Shown here: positions 1 through 9,335 of the stretch, piece after piece | Layout of the letters: each line of letters opens with the position of its first letter | Position numbering within the stretch: position 1 is the stretch's first letter | DNA from: Bog-473 sp963824195 | GTDB taxonomy: Bacteria > Actinomycetota > Acidimicrobiia > Acidimicrobiales > RAAP-2 | Assembly: GCA_963824195.1 (NCBI GenBank) | Contig: CAWGOJ010000018.1 | Location: 203,552 to 267,551, forward strand | Length of the DNA: 64,000 nt | Direction: 5' to 3' | Made by a program: the position numbers and the translations under genes | Notes under the pieces: model-generated | Seen by the model: the letters and a program-made list of their open reading frames with translations, nothing else | What the model was told of the DNA's origin: nothing | The model's database searches: none

Positions 1-1
1 C

Positions 2-502
2 GGCAGGTTCGAATGGACCGCCCCCATCGACGAGGTCTTCACCTTCATCACTGACATTGTGCGCCCCGTTGGTACCCACCTCTATGGACGGCGCATGTAC
101 GAGACGATGGCCGACTGGGAGGCCGACCCCACCCTGGCCGCCCAGTCGGAGCTCATGGCCGACTTCGCGAACGTCTGGCAAGCGGCCGACAAGATCGTCT
201 ACTCCACGACGCTGCCTGTAGTCTCGACCACCAACACGCGGCTCGAGCGCCGCTTCGACCCCGACTCGGTCCGCGAGATGAAGGCGTCCGCCGCGAGCGA
301 TTTGACCGTCGGCGGGTCGACCCTCGCTACGCACGCCTTCAACGCCGGGCTGGTCGATGAGTGCCAGCTCTTCATTTATCCGGTGCTCGTCGGTGAAGGA
401 AAGCCCGCATTCCCCAGCGACGCCCGCGTCCAGTTGGACCTGCTGGAGGAGCACCGGTTCGGCGACGGTGTCGTGAACCTCCGCTACCGCATCCAGAGCT
501 AA
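2..502 (+). CDS. Dihydrofolate reductase family protein (RibD C-terminal domain), 5' partial
   Basis: The reading frame is open from base 2, so the start lies upstream of the window; the GTG at 59 is internal because the preceding codons (GRFEWTAPIDEV) already belong to the family. At least 166 residues are visible. Features typical of the RibD_C/DHFR-like fold are the YGRRMYETM segment, the KIVYSTTL strand, the glycine-rich TVGGSTLATHAF nucleotide-binding loop and the late FIYPVLVGEGKPAF segment. Family members are NADPH-dependent reductases, but most stand-alone homologues have no assigned substrate, so a role in riboflavin or folate synthesis should not be assumed. No partner gene is adjacent. 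Confidence 0.9.
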   Translation, partial: GRFEWTAPIDEVFTFITDIVRPVGTHLYGRRMYETMADWEADPTLAAQSELMADFANVWQAADKIVYSTTLPVVSTTNTRLERRFDPDSVREMKASAASDLTVGGSTLATHAFNAGLVDECQLFIYPVLVGEGKPAFPSDARVQLDLLEEHRFGDGVVNLRYRIQS

Positions 503-672
503 CCCTTCAGTAGGAAGCGAACCAGTCGCCGTCGCTTCGACGATCCAAATTGGGGCAGAGTCCTAGGCGACGAACAATCGAGTTGGAAGCGGCAGAGCTG
601 GCCGCCGGCCCGTTTCGAGTGTCGCCCCAGGGTGTTCCCGGAACGCCGGAAGGAGGAGCTGTTGCGATCGTG

Positions 673-1299
673 TCAGCTTCTCCCCTTCGCCGACGGCGGT
701 TGGCCTCCTGCTGCGATCCAACGGCACCGCAACTCCTGTACCACTGCAGCCGGTCTGAGCGGCCAGCCCACCGTGTTGATCTCAAAGGTGGTCTGGGCGA
801 GATCCTCACGAAGAGTCCCAAAGGCATCTACCCAGCCCACCGGCCACTCGAAGAGGACCTGCAGGCCGGCAAGAAGAGGCTTCATGCTCCAGGTGAACCA
901 TGAGCTGCGCACCACCTCGTTGTAACGGGTCGGTGGAACGAGCTTCGCCATGTCGCGCACCTTGATTCCCACGTTCTTGTTGTAGCCACGCTGAATCACG
1001 CGGATGTCAGTGATCTCGGCCCACGGGATCGTGGCGTGAGGCCGTACGGCGAGCTGATCGATCCCGTCGGGCCCGACCCGCAGCAAATCCCGGGGCTTGC
1101 GCAACCGATGTAGGAAGCCGAGGGCGCCCAAACCGAACCCCAGTAAAGCCACTCCTCCGATGATCTTGGCGCCCATGTTCCGCTGGAACAGACCCAGCCC
1201 GAGCAGGATCGCCGCGCAGGCGCATCCCAGCGCCCACGATGCCGTCTTACCGGCCGAGCGGCGGATCACAAGGACTTCTTCTGATCCAGCGGACGTCAC
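673..1299 (-). CDS. STM3941-like small membrane protein
   Basis: I chose the GTG at 1299, 208 residues, because GGGAGG lies about 9 nt upstream; the frame stays open to 1407 but that extension has no recognisable sequence. The protein has two adjacent hydrophobic helices near residues 18-60 (ALGCACAAILLGLGLF and IIGGVALLGFGLGALGFL). A soluble domain follows with the pattern GPDGI...IPWAEITDIRV...NVGIKV, which resembles the STM3941 family of short membrane-anchored PH-like proteins. No catalytic motif is visible and the function is unknown. The gene is monocistronic and convergent with the reductase at the window start. Confidence 0.6.
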   Translation of the reverse strand: MTSAGSEEVLVIRRSAGKTASWALGCACAAILLGLGLFQRNMGAKIIGGVALLGFGLGALGFLHRLRKPRDLLRVGPDGIDQLAVRPHATIPWAEITDIRVIQRGYNKNVGIKVRDMAKLVPPTRYNEVVRSSWFTWSMKPLLAGLQVLFEWPVGWVDAFGTLREDLAQTTFEINTVGWPLRPAAVVQELRCRWIAAGGQPPSAKGRS

Positions 1300-1438
1300 A
1301 TGACCCGACCTCCCAGACTCATAGTGACCGACGCGCCCCCTCAACGCCAGAGCTCTTGGTGGCGGCGAAGGGCCATGCCGGATCGAGGCATCCCAGGACG
1401 CCGGCACTGGGTGCCACCCTGCGGCACCCTTGGTGGAG

Positions 1439-2272
1439 TCAGAGGCGGCGGGCGGTCACAAGATCTGAATGCTCCACAAAGGTGACCGTGCCGGTGCCCC
1501 CATTCAGCTTGTCCAGCTCAACCTTGAGCACTCGCTTCAGGTGGGCATAGCCGGCTGGGGAGAGCAAATCCGGTAGATAGGTCAAGAGCAGAAAGCGACT
1601 GGCTTCATCGACCGTCATCGGTTTCGATGCTGAGAAGGACTGCGCCAACGCGGAGCTGAATCCGGCGTTGGCGAGAAGCCTTTCTAGGCTTTCGAGCTGC
1701 AGGGCTCGATCGTCCTGGATTGGTGGGATGTCGACCGGGTAGTTCCCACTTACCTCTTGCCACGCAGCGCGAAACACCGAGATTGGGTTTGGCGTGTTCT
1801 CGGGCGGGGGTGCCGGAAGCACGGTGGCGAGAAGGCCATCTGGGCGGAGGACTCGTGCTACTTCCGCGAGCACTCCTTCCAGCGGTTGCAAGAGCATCAA
1901 GGCGTAGTGGCAGGTAACTGCGCCGAACGCGGAGGTGGCGACGGGCAACCCAGCCGCATTGGCTCGGGCGAGCGGTGCCCCATGTCCTATCCGCCGGCAG
2001 GCAGCGTCTAGCTCAGCAGTGTTCCAGTCCATTCCGACGCAGACATGGTTCGGATGAAGTAGCTCGAGAAGGTAACCGTCACCGCAGGCGAGGTCGAGGA
2101 CGGGTTCATCTCCATCCTGAATCACTTCCGCGAGCACCTCGTAGGAGTTGCGGCCCACCTCATCGGTCAGGGAATCCAGCATCGTCGACGTCGCTCCGGG
2201 GTGGCGATCGTGCCACCCCTGCAAGTACTCGGCGCCTCCCATTGCCTCATTGGCCATCGCTGACGATTTCAT
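1439..2272 (-). CDS. Class I SAM-dependent methyltransferase
   Basis: This 277-residue protein has the Rossmann methyltransferase order: motif I VLDLACGDGYLLELL near residue 60, the acidic end of strand 2 (CVGMDWNTAELDAA), motif II around AFGAVTCHYALMLLQPLE, and post-motif III ARVLRPDGLLATVLP. The ATG at 2272 follows GAGGGG, so the first codon fits. The C-terminal half is probably the substrate lid. The substrate cannot be read from sequence. It is the first of four methyltransferases within 8 kb and is divergent from the uracil-DNA glycosylase gene starting at 2467. Confidence 0.85.
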   Translation of the reverse strand: MKSSAMANEAMGGAEYLQGWHDRHPGATSTMLDSLTDEVGRNSYEVLAEVIQDGDEPVLDLACGDGYLLELLHPNHVCVGMDWNTAELDAACRRIGHGAPLARANAAGLPVATSAFGAVTCHYALMLLQPLEGVLAEVARVLRPDGLLATVLPAPPPENTPNPISVFRAAWQEVSGNYPVDIPPIQDDRALQLESLERLLANAGFSSALAQSFSASKPMTVDEASRFLLLTYLPDLLSPAGYAHLKRVLKVELDKLNGGTGTVTFVEHSDLVTARRL

Positions 2273-2466
2273 CCCCTCGTCAGCGAATAGTCAACCGGCA
2301 CGCTCCTGCGCTGAGAATCTGGGTGCCCAAGTTCGCCGGGACGGTGGGGCAGATCGGAAGCCCGAGGGCAGTGCCGGATCTGTCTAGATGGACCAATGAG
2401 TCGAGAGGGTTCCCCTCCGGCGATCTGTGCCGGTACGACCTCTGCCGGAGCGTATGTTCTCGCTAC

Positions 2467-3042
2467 ATGGAGCAGGCTCTCACCGATCTGGCTGGTCCGG
2501 ATCTGCGCGTGCTCTTCTGCGGGATCAATCCCGGGACGCTCTCGGGTGACCTCGGCCTGCATTTCGCCCGGCCGGGGAACCGATTCTGGAAGTTGCTCTG
2601 TGCCGGTGGATTCACCAAGTCCGTTCTCTTACCTGCCGAGCAGCACACCCTGCCTGGGCTCGGCATAGGCATAACGAACCTGGTCGGGCGGGTGACAGCC
2701 GCCGCCAGCGAACTCAGTGTCGCCGAACTGCGTGAAGGCGCAACACAGCTCGAGGCCAAGGTGGGGACGCTGCGGCCCCGCTGCGTCGCGGTGCTCGGGC
2801 TGCAGGCGTACCGGACGGCGTTTCTTAGACCAGGCGCCGTAATCGGTCGCCAGCCCGAACTCCTCGGCGGTGCCCTCCTTTGGCTCCTACCCAACCCGAG
2901 CGGCCTTCAGGCCCATTATCAGCTGCCAGAAATGAATGAGATGTTCAAATCTCTCTTCGTCGCCACTGAGGGACCTGACCGGACTACCTCATCAGAGAAT
3001 TCGGCCGACCACACCTCGACTCTGCGACATGACCCCTTTTGA
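2467..3042 (+). CDS. mug: G/U mismatch-specific (Mug-type) uracil-DNA glycosylase
   Basis: The product excises uracil or ethenocytosine mispaired with guanine, the first step of base excision repair. From the ATG at 2467 (MEQALTDLAGPDLRVLFCG) the protein is 191 residues, slightly longer than typical Mug. Two diagnostic loops are present: the CGINPG motif near residue 20, which carries the family's catalytic Asn, and NPSGLQAHY near residue 142, which wedges the complementary strand. The frame is open far upstream (from 1975), but that stretch is antisense to the methyltransferase and is not counted. The last 25 residues (after FVATEG) look like a non-conserved tail. Confidence 0.88.
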   Translation: MEQALTDLAGPDLRVLFCGINPGTLSGDLGLHFARPGNRFWKLLCAGGFTKSVLLPAEQHTLPGLGIGITNLVGRVTAAASELSVAELREGATQLEAKVGTLRPRCVAVLGLQAYRTAFLRPGAVIGRQPELLGGALLWLLPNPSGLQAHYQLPEMNEMFKSLFVATEGPDRTTSSENSADHTSTLRHDPF

Positions 3043-3310
3043 TTTGCGCGGGTGTCCCCGTGTGTTCATCGATCACGGCGCCCCAGGGTCGCCCCGTACA
3101 CCGGTTGGGAGGTGGCGCCATGAGCGTGTCCTGACCACCTCGAGGGACTGACGGGACTCAGGGAGTTCGGCCGGCGCCCAGGCCGTATCCGCGAGGTCGA
3201 TGAGGCAGACGTGTAGCGTTCGCGTAGTGTCTGATTCCGCTGCGAACGGCGCTCGCACTCGGGTCAAGCCGAAGGACGTTCCCTACCATTACGGGGGCGG
3301 GAGGGTCACC

Positions 3311-3517
3311 GTGGCAGATGCTCTGTGGGAGCGTGCGATGGCCCATCTTGAGGCCCTCCACATTCCTTTCGCCATCCTCGATGATCTCGAGAGTGCGCAC
3401 AGTGCACTGATGTACACCGCGGTCCAATACGGGACGGAACTCGGACCGGGCGTTGACCCGCTACTCGAGACCCCATACTGCGGGAAGCACCGAGGCCCCA
3501 ATGATCCGAAGCCTTGA
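3311..3517 (+). CDS. Hypothetical small protein
   Basis: This 68-residue frame starts at a GTG preceded by GGGAGGG about 6 nt upstream. It reads VADALWERAMAHLEALHI with a plausible amphipathic helix, then ILDDLESAHSALMYTAVQYG, another helix. I do not recognise a family. Helical content and the ribosome-binding site make it more credible than the surrounding antisense frames, but a chance ORF remains possible. An in-frame ATG at 3200 would add 37 residues. Confidence 0.35.
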   Translation: MADALWERAMAHLEALHIPFAILDDLESAHSALMYTAVQYGTELGPGVDPLLETPYCGKHRGPNDPKP

Positions 3518-3626
3518 CCCCGGCCAGCATCTCGTGGCCTTGCGCCTCGTACGCCGGACCGGTAGGACGGTTCGTCACCATGGGAGCAGCGCAATCAGCG
3601 GCCGAATCCCGCAAGTGGGCTCGTGC

Positions 3627-5081
3627 TCATCCTCTGGTCTCGGGGCGGGTCGTGCCAGAGCGGGACTTGCTGGGTCGACTGTTGCCGAGTCGCGGGAGGG
3701 CGCGTTCGCGGAGCTGTTCGATGCCTTCCGACGCAGCCGAGGCGAGCACCTGCACGTCGGGTGCTGTCGAGTAGTCACCGGTGATGCCGAAGAAGAGGCG
3801 GCCGTTGTAGGAGAGGATGGCCGTGCTCACTCGGACTCCGTGGCTGATGGGGACGAAGGGGCGGTATTCAAGCATCTCGCGACCGCGGCAGTAGAGGGGG
3901 AACTGCGGCCCGGGTACGTTGGTGGTGACAGTATTGATCGAACGTTGCGGAAGCCGGTGGAGAGCGCGGACAACCATCCGGCTGACGGTACCCACGACCA
4001 TCGGCGGGGCAAGGTTGCCGATAGCGGTGACGGTCTCCCCCGCTTCGGCCATATGGGACGCCTTCAGTTCGGTCATCTGTTCGTGGACTACCTCGAGTCG
4101 TTCGACTGGGTCAGCGATCTGAACCGGCAGGTCGTAGAGAAGGATCGAGACCCGATTGTCGGGCACGCCCAGGCCGTCGTCATGCCGCGTCGACACCGGT
4201 ACCATCGAGCGGACGAGGGCTCGGTCGGCGTCCTCGCCACGCGAGAGGAGCAGGTCCCGGTAGCCGCCGCTGACGGCGGCGAGCACGACGTCGTTGACCG
4301 TGCCGCCGAACACCGAGCGGATCGTTCGGACGTCGCCGAGGCTCGCGGACGAGTGAGCCCAGGCGCGGTGGGGACCGATGCTGCCCTCGATCGACAGCGG
4401 TGGTGTAGCGCCGAGGTCGCCGGCGAAGCGTGTGAGCCCCCGGGCGGTCCCGACGGCGGAGCGGAGGGTCTCCGCCGGGTGGGCGATGGCCCGGGGAAGC
4501 CCGCCTGCGGTGGCGATGACATTACTGGCGAGGCCACCCCATGCGTCGAACACCTTTGCCGCTCCGTGAGGTTCCGGCTGGGGCTCCCATGGTTCGGGCA
4601 CCCCTACCTTGGTGTCTGCCTCGAGATCTAGCAGCACGCGCAGCAGTTCGACACCGGCGATTCCGTCAACCATGCAGTGATGGACCTTGAATATGAGCGC
4701 CCATTGCTTGCCCTCGAGACCTTCGACGAGCCACGCTTCCCACAGCGGACGCTCGCGGTCGAGTGGCTGGGACATGATCTGTCCCATCAGGCGGCAGAAC
4801 GCAGCGTCATCGCCAGGTGCGGGCAACGCTGTGTGTCGCAGGTGGTACGCGAGGTTGAAATGGGGATCGTCGACCCAGACCGGTCGGCCCAACTCGAACG
4901 GCACCGAACGCACTCGCTGGCGGTAACGGGGGATGAGGTGCAGCTTGGCGGCGATCATCCTCGCGATGTCGTCGAAGGGCGGCGGCGGGTCGGGAAACAC
5001 GCACACCCCGCCGATGTGCATGTGGCCGATCCCATCCTCCAGGTGGAGGAACTCGGCGTCGAGCGCATTCATCCGCTCCAT
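3627..5081 (-). CDS. WS/DGAT family wax ester synthase / diacylglycerol O-acyltransferase (copy 1)
   Basis: The family transfers acyl groups from acyl-CoA to diacylglycerol or fatty alcohol, making storage triacylglycerol or wax esters at the membrane. The ATG at 5081 follows GGGAGGAG and gives 484 residues, beginning MERMNALDAEFLHLED as in actinobacterial homologues. The catalytic HHxxxDG motif is present as VHHCMVDGIAG near residue 135, the conserved PLWEAWLVEGLEG lies just before it, and the late NVPGPQFPLY block is intact. All key residues are visible, so the enzyme is probably active. A divergent paralogue lies at 16.9-18.3 kb. No obvious operon partner is seen. Confidence 0.92.
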   Translation of the reverse strand: MERMNALDAEFLHLEDGIGHMHIGGVCVFPDPPPPFDDIARMIAAKLHLIPRYRQRVRSVPFELGRPVWVDDPHFNLAYHLRHTALPAPGDDAAFCRLMGQIMSQPLDRERPLWEAWLVEGLEGKQWALIFKVHHCMVDGIAGVELLRVLLDLEADTKVGVPEPWEPQPEPHGAAKVFDAWGGLASNVIATAGGLPRAIAHPAETLRSAVGTARGLTRFAGDLGATPPLSIEGSIGPHRAWAHSSASLGDVRTIRSVFGGTVNDVVLAAVSGGYRDLLLSRGEDADRALVRSMVPVSTRHDDGLGVPDNRVSILLYDLPVQIADPVERLEVVHEQMTELKASHMAEAGETVTAIGNLAPPMVVGTVSRMVVRALHRLPQRSINTVTTNVPGPQFPLYCRGREMLEYRPFVPISHGVRVSTAILSYNGRLFFGITGDYSTAPDVQVLASAASEGIEQLRERALPRLGNSRPSKSRSGTTRPETRG

Positions 5082-5372
5082 CGGTCTCCTCCCACCATCG
5101 ATGGGGTGATGGATGCACCTTAGGACGTGAAGCATCATGGCGGAGCCAAAGGTCCAGGTTCGCGGTCGCACTCATTCCGGTTCGTTGTCGGTGGGCCGAC
5201 GCTGTGCATGCCGAGAATGCCATCCGTCCAGCTCACAGGGCTATACCAGCGCCCAGACCTTCGTGCTCTACGGGCTCCCTGCCGTCTCGGGGATCCCCAA
5301 GGATCGCCCTAGTCGGCGACCATGGACAGATGCCCAGCTCCTCGGACGCTGCGACCAGCCCTGGGACGAGTC

Positions 5373-5987
5373 TCAGTTCGGTTCTCGCCGGCGATAGGTC
5401 CGGGACTCCTCGATGATGAGTTGGGGGTGCCATGCCCACTCGTCGAACGTGGTGCGGTCAAGGCGATCACGCACAAGCGGGGTCATCTGCTCGAACGTGC
5501 CTTGGGGATCATCTCCGACCATCTCGTACAGGTGGCAGAACCGAGGGGTTCCCGAGGACTCGTTCTCCCAGGGCGTCATCGTCCGATAGCCAGGCACCGC
5601 CGCCTCAGCAATGTGTCGCAAGTGCACGAAGTCGCCCCAGTCACGGAGCTCCTGAGCTGACTCGCGCTGCTTCGCTGAGATGAGGACCAGCAAGATCCCT
5701 GTGGTCCGCTCCCCCGAGCAGGATCCCTGAGACGGGCGGGGGTAACGAACCAGGGGCACAACCGTGCTTGCCGGCGAGGGCGACTCCACGACTCCTCCAT
5801 CGCCCTCGCCGATCACTACCCCGTCGCAACGCGGGAGGATTCTTGGCAGATCGTCATCCGAGGTGGTCGCCGGCTCCCACATGGAGACCTCCCAGCCGGC
5901 TGCTTCGACGGCCGCCGCACGTTCGTCCACGCGGTCCGGCTCGCGGACCAGTTCGAGGTGCAACCGATGCGGTTGTCGATCTTCCAT
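5373..5987 (-). CDS. Hypothetical protein with a C-terminal dimeric alpha/beta-barrel-like segment
   Basis: The ATG at 5987 follows a GGGGGG tract and gives 204 residues. Residues 1-75 (MEDRQPHRLHLELVREPD...) look like an acidic alpha/beta segment. The second half has ILLVLISAKQRE, then LRDWGDFVHLRHIAEAAVPGY, then CHLYEMVGDDPQGTF. A hydrophobic strand, a WxxFVHLxH-type segment and a PGY turn recall EthD/Dabb-like ferredoxin-fold enzymes. This is a structural guess, not a family match. The upstream extension of the frame to 6371 is low-complexity and was left out. Confidence 0.6.
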   Translation of the reverse strand: MEDRQPHRLHLELVREPDRVDERAAAVEAAGWEVSMWEPATTSDDDLPRILPRCDGVVIGEGDGGVVESPSPASTVVPLVRYPRPSQGSCSGERTTGILLVLISAKQRESAQELRDWGDFVHLRHIAEAAVPGYRTMTPWENESSGTPRFCHLYEMVGDDPQGTFEQMTPLVRDRLDRTTFDEWAWHPQLIIEESRTYRRREPN

Positions 5988-6526
5988 TTTGTCCCCCCTA
6001 TCAGTTGCCGGGAATAACCTCACGTTCTTCAGAATGAGGGTAGTCGTGCATTGTTCCGCAGCCCAAGGCTGTCGAGCGGCGGCGAGTCGGCACAGAACCT
6101 CCAGCCGGCATCCTCGACTTCTCTGTGGTAATGCCACCAGGCACAGCCAGCGCCGCTCACCCTCCGTCGAGCTTCTTGTGCAGCCACTCCAGCGCTTCCA
6201 TCGTGCTGTTGACCACCGCGTTCCTGCTCGTCTCTCTTTCGCGGGAACTGTAGGAGACCACACGATATTCGCCCTAGGGGACTCTCTCGTGAATCCATTT
6301 GCCCGATTGGAGGGGTGATCGAAAAGGGACCGTTCATCGCGGGGATCATCGATCGCCGATCGAGGCCGCACGTCAGATCTTCTCGTTAGACAAGCGGTGC
6401 AGAGTGCCAGCCTGCCCTTAGACGGGACCGCTCAGGCTCTTCGGGCTGCCCTCGACCGCTATGACCCCGAAAATGATCGGGCCGGCACGTCTTCCGAGCG
6501 TGGACGAGACTCACTCATAACGGTCG
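5988..6526. other. Intergenic stretch without a recognised gene
   Basis: About 540 bases separate two minus-strand genes. No supported coding frame is seen. The only recognisable scrap is on the minus strand at 6157-6201, a 14-residue frame MEALEWLHKKLDGG followed by a stop. It resembles a start segment seen in IS256-type transposases, but it is too short to claim. Confidence 0.4.
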
Positions 6527-7354
6527 TCAGACGCTCCTGGCTATGGCGTGCATCCACCGGCTGCGAACCGAAGCCGCCCCGACCGGAACCGCCTCCCCGT
6601 CGGATTCAAAGAGCGCGGTCAGCTCAAAACCAGCTTCGTCAAGGTCATGGCGAAGACCAGCGACGGTGGTCCAATGGGCGATTAGGTCACTGCCGCTCCC
6701 GCGAGGAGCTATCGCCCATTCGCCGTGATCTTCGGTGAGTCCACGGTCCGACCACCAAGTCTTCCAGTTGCGCATATTCCGATCCCAGTTGAGCGGTATA
6801 TGCCATATGGCCCGAGCGAGGCGTGTCGGCCATTTCATGTTCGGGCGCACGTCCTCCCGGCGCCACGGGGGCCTCATGTAGAGCGGCCCGTCCTTGTTCA
6901 AGGTGCCCAGCACAAGGATCCCACCCTCAGCCAGGACGCGATGGGCTTCGCGCAGAACGCGCTGCCGATCGTCGTGATCGACCCAGTCGAGCCCGTTGTA
7001 ACTGAATACCACCCCACCGAACCGCCCATCGGGAAAGCGGGAAAGGTCCCGGGCGTCACCTTCGCAGAACTCACACTCCGGAAATGAGGCCCGACATCGG
7101 ACCACCATGGTCGCCGAATAGTCGAGGCCGACATACTCGTCCGTCAGGAGACGGATGAAGGAAGTGGTCCGACCAGCGCCGACGCCGAGGTCGAGAACCG
7201 GGCGGTTTCGCAGTTCGCCGGCAGCCACGGAAAAAGCGCGCTGTTCTCCCGCATCCAGAAACCAGCCATCGGGAGCGTACCAGTGCGAGGCGAGCCCGGT
7301 GGAGTAGCTCGCCTTGTTCCGATCATCCATTTGGCCTGACCCGATGCCATCCAC
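6527..7354 (-). CDS. Class I SAM-dependent methyltransferase
   Basis: This 275-residue protein has motif I as PVLDLGVGAGRTTSFI near residue 55, an acidic strand-2 end (YVGLDYSATMV), and CEGDARDLSRFPDGRFGGVVFSYNGLDW covering motifs II-III. AHRVLAEGGILVLGTLN is typical of the UbiE/methyltransferase-11 group. Residues 155-200 are rich in Trp and Arg (WHIPLNWDRNMRNWKTWW), an unusual lid that may bind the acceptor. The ATG at 7330 (MDDRNKASYS) is an alternative start. The substrate is unknown. It is co-oriented with the methyltransferase at 7540-8325. Confidence 0.85.
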   Translation of the reverse strand: MDGIGSGQMDDRNKASYSTGLASHWYAPDGWFLDAGEQRAFSVAAGELRNRPVLDLGVGAGRTTSFIRLLTDEYVGLDYSATMVVRCRASFPECEFCEGDARDLSRFPDGRFGGVVFSYNGLDWVDHDDRQRVLREAHRVLAEGGILVLGTLNKDGPLYMRPPWRREDVRPNMKWPTRLARAIWHIPLNWDRNMRNWKTWWSDRGLTEDHGEWAIAPRGSGSDLIAHWTTVAGLRHDLDEAGFELTALFESDGEAVPVGAASVRSRWMHAIARSV

Positions 7355-7539
7355 CCGCGGAACATATCAGAGCCCGTCAGCGTCAGAAACGACATCACAT
7401 CCCTACGTTGGGATGGACCTGGAAGGCACCAATGCGGCGTTCGCCGCTTCCGAAAGCACCCACAGGCCGAAGTGCTTGGTCCCTTCAAGCTTGTGAACAC
7501 GTAGTCGCCATCTTCACCTTCAATGGACAGTTCCATCGG

Positions 7540-8325
7540 CTAACGGAGCCGTGCAATCGTATGAGTAAGGGCGGCAAGCGAGCGGTAAGGATCCCGACGA
7601 CCCGCCTCCTCTTCCGCGGCGAGAAGCTCGGCGAAGTCATCGCCGGGATGTTCCCGTTCCCAGTGGTCGGTGAACAGCCTGACCCCGAACCAGGCGACGA
7701 CATCGGCTCCCGCAGCTCGGAGCACATCCTGGACTTCCCCCGGCTCGTCGGCACGGACCGCTTCGATGCCTACCCTATTCTCGTATGTGCGGGCGTCGAA
7801 GCCGTCCAATGCCTCAGTCCATCTCCTCCTCATGCCGGCACGCATTGCAATGCTGACTCGGTTCCTCGTGAGCAGTGAGATGAGGCCGCCCGGACGAACC
7901 GTTCCTGCGAGTGCGTTCACGCAGTCGGTCAACGACGGGAGGTACATCGCAACTCCGTGACAGCAGGCGATGTCGTATCGGCGAGCATGTTCTTCTCCGA
8001 GGGTGAGAAGGTCGCCGATGACAAAGCTCATCCGTTCTTGGACCGCGCTCGGCTCAGCAGCTACTGCTTCCCAGGCAGCATTGAGGAGGGTGTCCGAAAG
8101 GTCGAGGCCGACAACGTTGTGACCGAGCCGCGCGAGGGCGATCGCCTGTGTCCCTTGTCCGCAACCGGCATCAAGGATTTGGAAGCTCCCCTGGTCCGAC
8201 AGGTAGGCAGCGAGTTGCCGATGGACGAGTTCCTGACGGACGGCGTCGCGCACCAGCCCAAGGCCCGATAGCCATGCCTCCACCGCTGGCTCAAATCGGT
8301 CGCTCGAAGAGCTGGGCGTCACCAT
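7540..8325 (-). CDS. Class I SAM-dependent methyltransferase, CmoM/SmtA-like
   Basis: From the ATG at 8325 (MVTPSSSSDRFEPAVEAWL) the protein is 261 residues. Motif I is ILDAGCGQGTQAIALARLGH, strand 2 ends at VVGLDLSDTLL, and the block YDIACCHGVAMYLPSLTD resembles the CmoM/SmtA group (tRNA wobble-uridine carboxymethoxy methyl-ester formation in E. coli). The C-terminal half (GMRRRWTEALDGFDARTY...WFGVRLFTDHW) also matches that group in layout. This is consistent with, but not proof of, a tRNA-modifying role. The long upstream frame extension is antisense to the divergent neighbour and was excluded. Confidence 0.75.
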   Translation of the reverse strand: MVTPSSSSDRFEPAVEAWLSGLGLVRDAVRQELVHRQLAAYLSDQGSFQILDAGCGQGTQAIALARLGHNVVGLDLSDTLLNAAWEAVAAEPSAVQERMSFVIGDLLTLGEEHARRYDIACCHGVAMYLPSLTDCVNALAGTVRPGGLISLLTRNRVSIAMRAGMRRRWTEALDGFDARTYENRVGIEAVRADEPGEVQDVLRAAGADVVAWFGVRLFTDHWEREHPGDDFAELLAAEEEAGRRDPYRSLAALTHTIARLR

Positions 8326-8459
8326 GTCTCGGCACCATAGCGGCGAGCCCGCCCAATGACAGTCCCGCCGAGCCGGCGATTGGGTGAGTTCGAGACGAGT
8401 GACTTCGGGCCGAAGTGGGGCACCTTTACGCCCGGACAGTCCGGACGCACAATGTTTGT

Positions 8460-9230
8460 GTGACCCGCTCGACCCTCGAAGCACTGATCGCGGAAGGCGA
8501 GGCCGAGCCGGTTGAAGGTTGGGACTTCTCCTGGTTGGACGGCAGGGCGACCGAAGAGCGTCCCTCGTGGGCCTACTCGCGGATGCTGGTCTCACGGGTG
8601 GCGAGTGCTTCGTCAGTCCTCGACATCCAAACCGGAGGCGGGGAGGTGTTCGCTGAGGTCCTCGGTCAGATTGATGAATCACCCCGGCAGCTTGCCGCCA
8701 CCGAGTCCTGGCCCCCCAATGCCGAGTGCGCTCGGCGGAACCTCACCCTCGTTGGAGTCTCGGTGGCCGAGGTTCCCGACGATGCAGCACTCCCGTTCCC
8801 GAACGGGGCGTTTGATCTCGTAGTCAGCCGGCATCCGACCCTTACCGTCTGGGACGAGATCGCCCGCGTGCTTCGGCTGGGCGGAACCTATTTCTCACAA
8901 CAAGTGGGAGCGGGTACCAACCGTGAACTCACCGACTTCATGATGGGACCCCAGCCTGTATCTGAAGGACGCAGCACGGATCGAGCTGTTCTCCTGGCAA
9001 TGCGAGCCGGTCTCGAGGTAGTAGATCTGCGCCAGGAAACGCTACGGACAGAGTTCTATGACGTTGGGGCGGTGGTGTACTTCCTCCGAAAGGTTCTCTG
9101 GACGGTGCCGGGTTTCTCCGTTGATGCCTACAGAGATCAGCTTGCGGCACTCCATGAGCACATCGAGCGAGAGGGAGCCTTCATCGCCCACTCTCGACGG
9201 TTCCTCATCGAGGCCAAGAAGGTGGGCTGA
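8460..9230 (+). CDS. Class I SAM-dependent methyltransferase-like protein
   Basis: I chose the GTG at 8460 (MTRSTLEALIAEGEAEPVEG) over the ATG at 8415, because the family normally begins here; no clear ribosome-binding site is visible, so the transcript may be leaderless. The 256-residue protein has a methyltransferase core in which motif I is VLDIQTGGGEVFAEVL. That differs from the usual DxGxGxG, a variation typical of this subfamily. ALPFPNGAFDLVVSRHPT and ARVLRLGGTYFSQQVG follow. The C-terminal segment contains VVYFLRKVLWTVPGFSVD, a typical lid. Substrate unknown. Divergently arranged with the CmoM-like gene. Confidence 0.78.
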   Translation: MTRSTLEALIAEGEAEPVEGWDFSWLDGRATEERPSWAYSRMLVSRVASASSVLDIQTGGGEVFAEVLGQIDESPRQLAATESWPPNAECARRNLTLVGVSVAEVPDDAALPFPNGAFDLVVSRHPTLTVWDEIARVLRLGGTYFSQQVGAGTNRELTDFMMGPQPVSEGRSTDRAVLLAMRAGLEVVDLRQETLRTEFYDVGAVVYFLRKVLWTVPGFSVDAYRDQLAALHEHIEREGAFIAHSRRFLIEAKKVG

Positions 9231-9335
9231 GGATCACCTGGGCCACCCAGTGGCCACAGAGCCGGCGACTGGGACACCTGACGCCCGACCGGTCTCGGCA
9301 GATACCGGATGGGGGTTGTCGTCTCCGTTGAACCT

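Noticed and set aside
6157..6201. IS256 transposase fragment (MEALEWLHKKLDGG)
   Set aside because: Fourteen residues are too few to support a mobile element call.
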